Shown piece by piece: positions 61,101-64,000 of a stretch of DNA of 64,000 nt (position 1 is the first letter of the stretch; every line of letters begins with the position of its first letter). Under the pieces are notes generated by a model. The model ran no database searches. It was not told where the DNA came from and saw only the letters and a list, made by a program, of their open reading frames with translations. The position numbers were made by a program, and so were the translations under genes. Location of the stretch: assembly GCA_023409735.1 (NCBI GenBank), contig JAEYRB010000010.1, positions 1-64,000 of the forward strand, in the 5' to 3' direction. This stretch comes from Bacillota bacterium. GTDB taxonomy: Bacteria > Bacillota > Clostridia > Acetivibrionales > DTU013.

Positions 61101-64000
61101 TGGCTGATTTCTCCATACGCTGCATTCCAGATAAGCAAGCCTTCTGTAAAGAAGTATGTAAAGCTTACCAAAGAGGACAAAATTTTACTTAGAAGGATAG
61201 CGCGAAAGACCTGGAGGTATTTTGAAGATTTTGCCGTTGAGGAGGACAATTTTCTTCCTCCGGATAACTACCAGGCTGATCCGCCCAAAGGGGTAGCTCA
61301 CAGAACGTCGCCAACTAACATAGGCATGCTTTTGCTGTCCGTTTTGTCAGCATGTGATATGGGATATATCGGAATTGTAAGGATGGAGAAATGGTATACT
61401 GATATTTTCGAAACACTAGATAAGATGGATAAGTGGAAGGGTCACTTTTTTAATTGGTATAACACTATTACCCTGGATATAATGAGACCATTGTATATTT
61501 CAACAGTAGACAGCGGTAATTTGCTGGGCTATATGATAACTGTAAGAGAAGGCTTAAAGGGGTATATTGCCAGAAATATGCCGCAGCCCTCCATGGCAAC
61601 CGGTCTTATGGATACTCTGCTGCTTGCTGCTGAAGATGCCGGTGTTAAAATAGATGAGACCTTCCTGACCATTCTTGATACTTTGGCATCTGCTGAGAAT
61701 ATTGACATTAATAAGTGGATTGCATCGCTGAAGTTTGCTGAAGAATGGTGTAAAGAGAATTTACCCGGTAAATTTCATAAAAAAAGCTGGGCCTATAAGC
61801 TCTCAGAAATGCTCAAGCAATATCATAAGGAAATAGAAACATTCTATCCGTTTGTAAATCAGGACAGTCTTTTAGACAGAAACAGCGATGCACAGTTGAT
61901 AGATGAGTTGAATGCACCAGGTTCTATGAAGGAGCTTGTACAAAGGTATAGAAGGGTCGCAGACAGGCTTAGGGAGGATTCGTACAAGCATAAGAATAAA
62001 GCTGAGATTATAAAAAGACTGGAAGGTGCGGCGGGGGTAGCATACGATTTTGAAAACAGATATATAGTATTAATTGACAAATTGTCCGAATTTATTGGAC
62101 AGATGCAGTTTGGGCCTCTTTTTGATAACAAGAGACAACTTTTCTATATTGGTTATAGTGTGGACGATGGACATCCAAGCAAATCGTATTATGATCTGCT
62201 TGCTTCAGAGGCCAGACAGGCCAGCTATATTGCAATTGCCCATAATGAAGTGGAACGTAGGCACTGGGTAAGGCTCGGAAGAAAAATGACAATAGCTGAT
62301 GGCAGCAAGGGCCTTGTTTCATGGACCGGTACTATGTTTGAATATTTAATGCCTTTGCTTATAATGAAGGACTACGAGAATACCATATTTGATGAAACCT
62401 ATGCTTTTGTTACGAAAATTCAGAAAAGGTATGGTAAACAGCGTCATATCCCGTGGGGAGTTTCAGAATCAGGGTATAGTGCTCTTGATTTTAACCTGAA
62501 TTATCAATATAAGGCGTTTGGCGTACCTGAGCTCGGACTTAAGCGCGGACTTGCTGATGACATGGTCACCGCACCGTATGCTGTACTGCTTGCAATAACT
62601 ATAGATCCATCAGCAGTAGCTGAAAACATTAAAAGGCTTGGTAATATGGGGATGGAGGGAGATTGGGGCTACTACGAGGCTATTGATTTTACACCTTCCA
62701 GAATGGATAGCGGTTCCTGGTCAAAGATTGTGAAAAGCTTTATGGCACATCACCAAGGTATGAGTCTTGCTGCTCTGAATAATTACTTCAACAGGAACAT
62801 ATTACAGGAACGCTTTCATGCTGATCCTGAAATTAAGTCAGCAGAATTACTGCTTCAGGAGAGAGTTCCCAATAATGCCATATACACAAAGGAACATAAA
62901 GAGGAAGGCGTTGTAAGCCTGAAGAAACCGGAGCAGGGAACAGGCGAAACGATCAGGACATTTGGAGTTCCTTCTTCATATCCGCCGGAGGTGCATATTT
63001 TATCTAATGGAAATTATTCAATAATGATAACGTCCGGAGGCTCGGGTTACAGCATGTATGGCGGCATGGCCGTTACGGACTGGAGTAATGATTATATCAG
63101 GAATAAAGGCTTTTATGTTTTTGTGCAGAATATCAATTCCAATACTGTCTGGCCTTTAACATATGACCCGCTGCATGAAGAACCGGAAAAATATAAGGTC
63201 GTCTTCTCCCCTGATAAAGCTGAATTTATCAGGAAGGATGGTAATATCGAAAGCTGTATGGAGGTTACTGTATCTCCTGAAGATGATGCTGAGGTCAGAA
63301 GAATTTCTATCACGAATCACAGCACACACACGAGGGTAATTGAGCTCACCAGCTATGCAGAGGCAGTGATGGCACCAATGAGTGATTATGCGTCACATCC
63401 CGCGTTCAGCAAGCTTTTTGTACAGACTGAATTCATAAGGGAATTCGGGTGTATTCTTGTAACGCGCAGACAGAGAAGAAAAGGCCAAAGACAGCAGTTG
63501 CTTTTGCATACAATGTCAGTTGAAGGTGATGCTGCTGAGGGAGACATCCAGTATGAAACAGATAGAATGAAGTTTATTGGCAGGAATAGGGATATAAATG
63601 ACCCAATGGCACTTGAAACAGATCAACCGCTATCCAACAGCGACGGAGAAGTTCTGGACCCTGTTGTCAGTCTGCGCAGAAGGATCAGGATAGATCCCGG
63701 AAAGACAGTACGGGTATCGTATGCAATAGCTATTGCACAGACAAAAAAACAAGCTCTTGAACTGGCCGAGAAATACTCTGCATACAAAACAGCAGAGAGA
63801 GCCTTTGAGCTTTCTTGGACCAGAAGCCATGTGGAAGCCAGGTATCTTGGAATTGACGCCCGTGATGTCGAATTCTATCTTGAACTTGTACCATTTTTGA
63901 TATATGTTACCTCTATAAAGCGTGAATTCGGAGATCAGCTCGCGAAGAATACAGGTGCACAGCCTGATCTTTGGCCATTTGGAATATCAGGTGATCTTCC
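58125..64000 (+). CDS. Cyclic beta-1,2-glucan synthase (NdvB/ChvB-like), 3' end beyond window
   Basis: The frame is open for about 1,958 codons to the window edge; the family has roughly 2,800 residues, so the C-terminal phosphorylase part is cut off. An N-terminal membrane segment (residues ~6-27) and further helices near 425-480 and 835-1005 place it in the membrane. The GT84 domain has VRYVITLDADTCLPMGGA (UDP-glucose/metal site) near 640 and LSHDLLEGC. From ~1325 a GH189-type transglycosylase domain has YIGYSVDDGHP, HIPWGVSESGYSALD and MAHHQGMSLAALNNY. From ~1610 the GH94-like beta sandwich begins. It makes, cyclises and sizes beta-1,2-glucan. The start is uncertain (ATG 58125 or 58140; no strong site). 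Confidence 0.9.
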   Translation, partial: MVKFIMGLIIGTYILLIIIIVLLVSALVKRETEHEIGVKASIMAPEELRKHASELARNHPVGKSSKSLHWLIRRLNEDYTLILKVNKALSADAKELFPTAPAAEWLLDNFYIIEEQVKIIKRNLSRGQYSRLPVLLKGYLKGYPRVYAIALEMVAHSDGMIDEKSITGFIEAYQSQALLSMGELWAIPLMLRVALIESIRNVCENIKDSQNEWHRAEELVYSLRACKMDERQVSDLMDKQLEGIDKLSPSFVEHLIRKQRKYSIDLSSVNVLVEQRLRKEGTSIKEITAFEHQLQAEMQVSIGNSIIGLRFVSDMDWAVIFEALSKVEQILRQDPCGVYGGMDFESRDEYRHEIERLARLYGSSETNVADKAIECTAEGAGSSPRDHVGYYLVGRGRKKLIDKLYERKGGWRRAHYPRNGRSAALYMSLLIFLTLFFVTFLMYYSSTHSIDHPVVYSILTGIIVLIPCSELSINIINTIASHIFMPKMLPKLELKNGIPQECSTFVIIPTLLTSPVRVNELFRQLEVYYLANREDNLYFALVGDFKDADAEIKPNDQAIISAAVENVKALNEKYQRNNRDIFYFMHRKREYNKRQNRWIGWERKRGAIVEFNRALRGCEDTGFITCTCDVAKLPFVRYVITLDADTCLPMGGAKMLIGAMSHPLNQAVICEDTGMVCEGHGLLQPRIGIEITAANRSFFTKVFAGQGGIDPYTTAISDIYQDMFDEGIFTGKGIYEVDIFRKVLEDRFPNNTVLSHDLLEGCFLRAGLVSDIELVDGYPARYNSYAARQHRWVRGDWQLLPWLSRWVKDKNGVRVKNRLSFISKWKIVDNLRRSLLSPSLMLIFFLGLGILPGSDFAWTAFVLLVAASPLTMGLLNSFLSGSTSLIQGRSNSTAVTGIKAALYQTLFIIMFLPYQAYQMLNAIFITLSRVLITHRNMLEWVTAADVESSIKNNTASYYRRMWFSVPAAVLSLLLAVLSNQKSFYAALPAAIIWLISPYAAFQISKPSVKKYVKLTKEDKILLRRIARKTWRYFEDFAVEEDNFLPPDNYQADPPKGVAHRTSPTNIGMLLLSVLSACDMGYIGIVRMEKWYTDIFETLDKMDKWKGHFFNWYNTITLDIMRPLYISTVDSGNLLGYMITVREGLKGYIARNMPQPSMATGLMDTLLLAAEDAGVKIDETFLTILDTLASAENIDINKWIASLKFAEEWCKENLPGKFHKKSWAYKLSEMLKQYHKEIETFYPFVNQDSLLDRNSDAQLIDELNAPGSMKELVQRYRRVADRLREDSYKHKNKAEIIKRLEGAAGVAYDFENRYIVLIDKLSEFIGQMQFGPLFDNKRQLFYIGYSVDDGHPSKSYYDLLASEARQASYIAIAHNEVERRHWVRLGRKMTIADGSKGLVSWTGTMFEYLMPLLIMKDYENTIFDETYAFVTKIQKRYGKQRHIPWGVSESGYSALDFNLNYQYKAFGVPELGLKRGLADDMVTAPYAVLLAITIDPSAVAENIKRLGNMGMEGDWGYYEAIDFTPSRMDSGSWSKIVKSFMAHHQGMSLAALNNYFNRNILQERFHADPEIKSAELLLQERVPNNAIYTKEHKEEGVVSLKKPEQGTGETIRTFGVPSSYPPEVHILSNGNYSIMITSGGSGYSMYGGMAVTDWSNDYIRNKGFYVFVQNINSNTVWPLTYDPLHEEPEKYKVVFSPDKAEFIRKDGNIESCMEVTVSPEDDAEVRRISITNHSTHTRVIELTSYAEAVMAPMSDYASHPAFSKLFVQTEFIREFGCILVTRRQRRKGQRQQLLLHTMSVEGDAAEGDIQYETDRMKFIGRNRDINDPMALETDQPLSNSDGEVLDPVVSLRRRIRIDPGKTVRVSYAIAIAQTKKQALELAEKYSAYKTAERAFELSWTRSHVEARYLGIDARDVEFYLELVPFLIYVTSIKREFGDQLAKNTGAQPDLWPFGISGDL

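Overview
The window looks like a chromosomal segment of an anaerobic, spore-forming Clostridia member, probably from the polysaccharide-degrading cluster III group (Ruminiclostridium/Acetivibrio-like). This rests on gene content and was not checked by a search. The pointers are a one-piece pyruvate:ferredoxin oxidoreductase, a spore-coat transglutaminase, a DUF3787 spore-surface peptide, a SpoVB-like flippase, two ydaO-type (c-di-AMP) riboswitches on wall-hydrolase genes, two GH94-type carbohydrate enzymes, strong AGGAGG ribosome-binding sites and modest GC. I see no tRNA, rRNA, CRISPR array, phage or intact insertion sequence.

Layout. 1-4.3 kb: a zinc/manganese-type ABC importer operon (binding lipoprotein, ATPase, permease). 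A 145-bp tandem duplication across the first gene junction has created a small cysteine-rich chimeric ORF, and the ATPase carries a 13-unit pentapeptide tail. A decayed lipoprotein gene and a small unknown gene follow. 4.4-8.1 kb: two back-to-back ABC-F ATPases behind a promoter and an attenuator-like leader hairpin. 8.2-12.4 kb: a MATE exporter, an M15-like peptidoglycan peptidase, a 190-bp MITE-like element, a flavin reductase and the DUF3787 peptide. 12.4-17.4 kb: a membrane diguanylate cyclase and PFOR. 17.5-23.9 kb: a three-gene signalling operon of one REC-GGDEF regulator and two paralogous soluble histidine kinases with LacI-type sugar-binding-like sensor domains. This is the most system-like novelty here. 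23.9-28.3 kb: SpoVB-like flippase, transglutaminase Tgl with a translationally coupled unknown partner, and a VCBS/TPR-like protein. 28.5-29.7 kb: a CheY-like regulator with an MshEN-CheX-like fusion. 29.9-32.6 kb: AraC regulator and a TIM-barrel glycosidase-like protein. 32.8-38.2 kb: radical SAM/SPASM protein, a 13-cysteine small protein, PlsC, a C45-type Ntn hydrolase and a DUF1846 protein. 38.6-43.2 kb: riboswitch-controlled NlpC/P60 hydrolase, AraC-GyrI regulator, DUF998 membrane protein, cyclophilin and a membrane-anchored protein. 43.6-49.9 kb: GH94 phosphorylase, LOG protein, GNAT, methyltransferase and an M14 gamma-D-glutamyl endopeptidase. 50.3-54.5 kb: three-GAF NarL-type kinase and its LuxR-type regulator, a lone REC protein and an ECF sigma factor. 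54.6-58.0 kb: a structured repeat array, a permuted NlpC/P60-like protein, riboswitch-controlled SleB-like hydrolase and a patatin. 58.1 kb to the end: the first ~1,950 residues of a cyclic beta-1,2-glucan synthase.

Three themes recur. Wall and spore remodelling is represented by M15, NlpC/P60, M14, SleB, Tgl and SpoVB, two of them under predicted c-di-AMP control. Cyclic-dinucleotide and phosphorelay signalling is represented by two GGDEF proteins, an MshEN domain, several REC proteins and three kinases. Carbohydrate handling is represented by two GH94-type enzymes, a glycosidase-like protein and LacI-like sensors. Intergenic DNA is rich in small repeats: a palindromic repeat family, a MITE-like element, a 13-bp minisatellite and a ~86-bp structured array.
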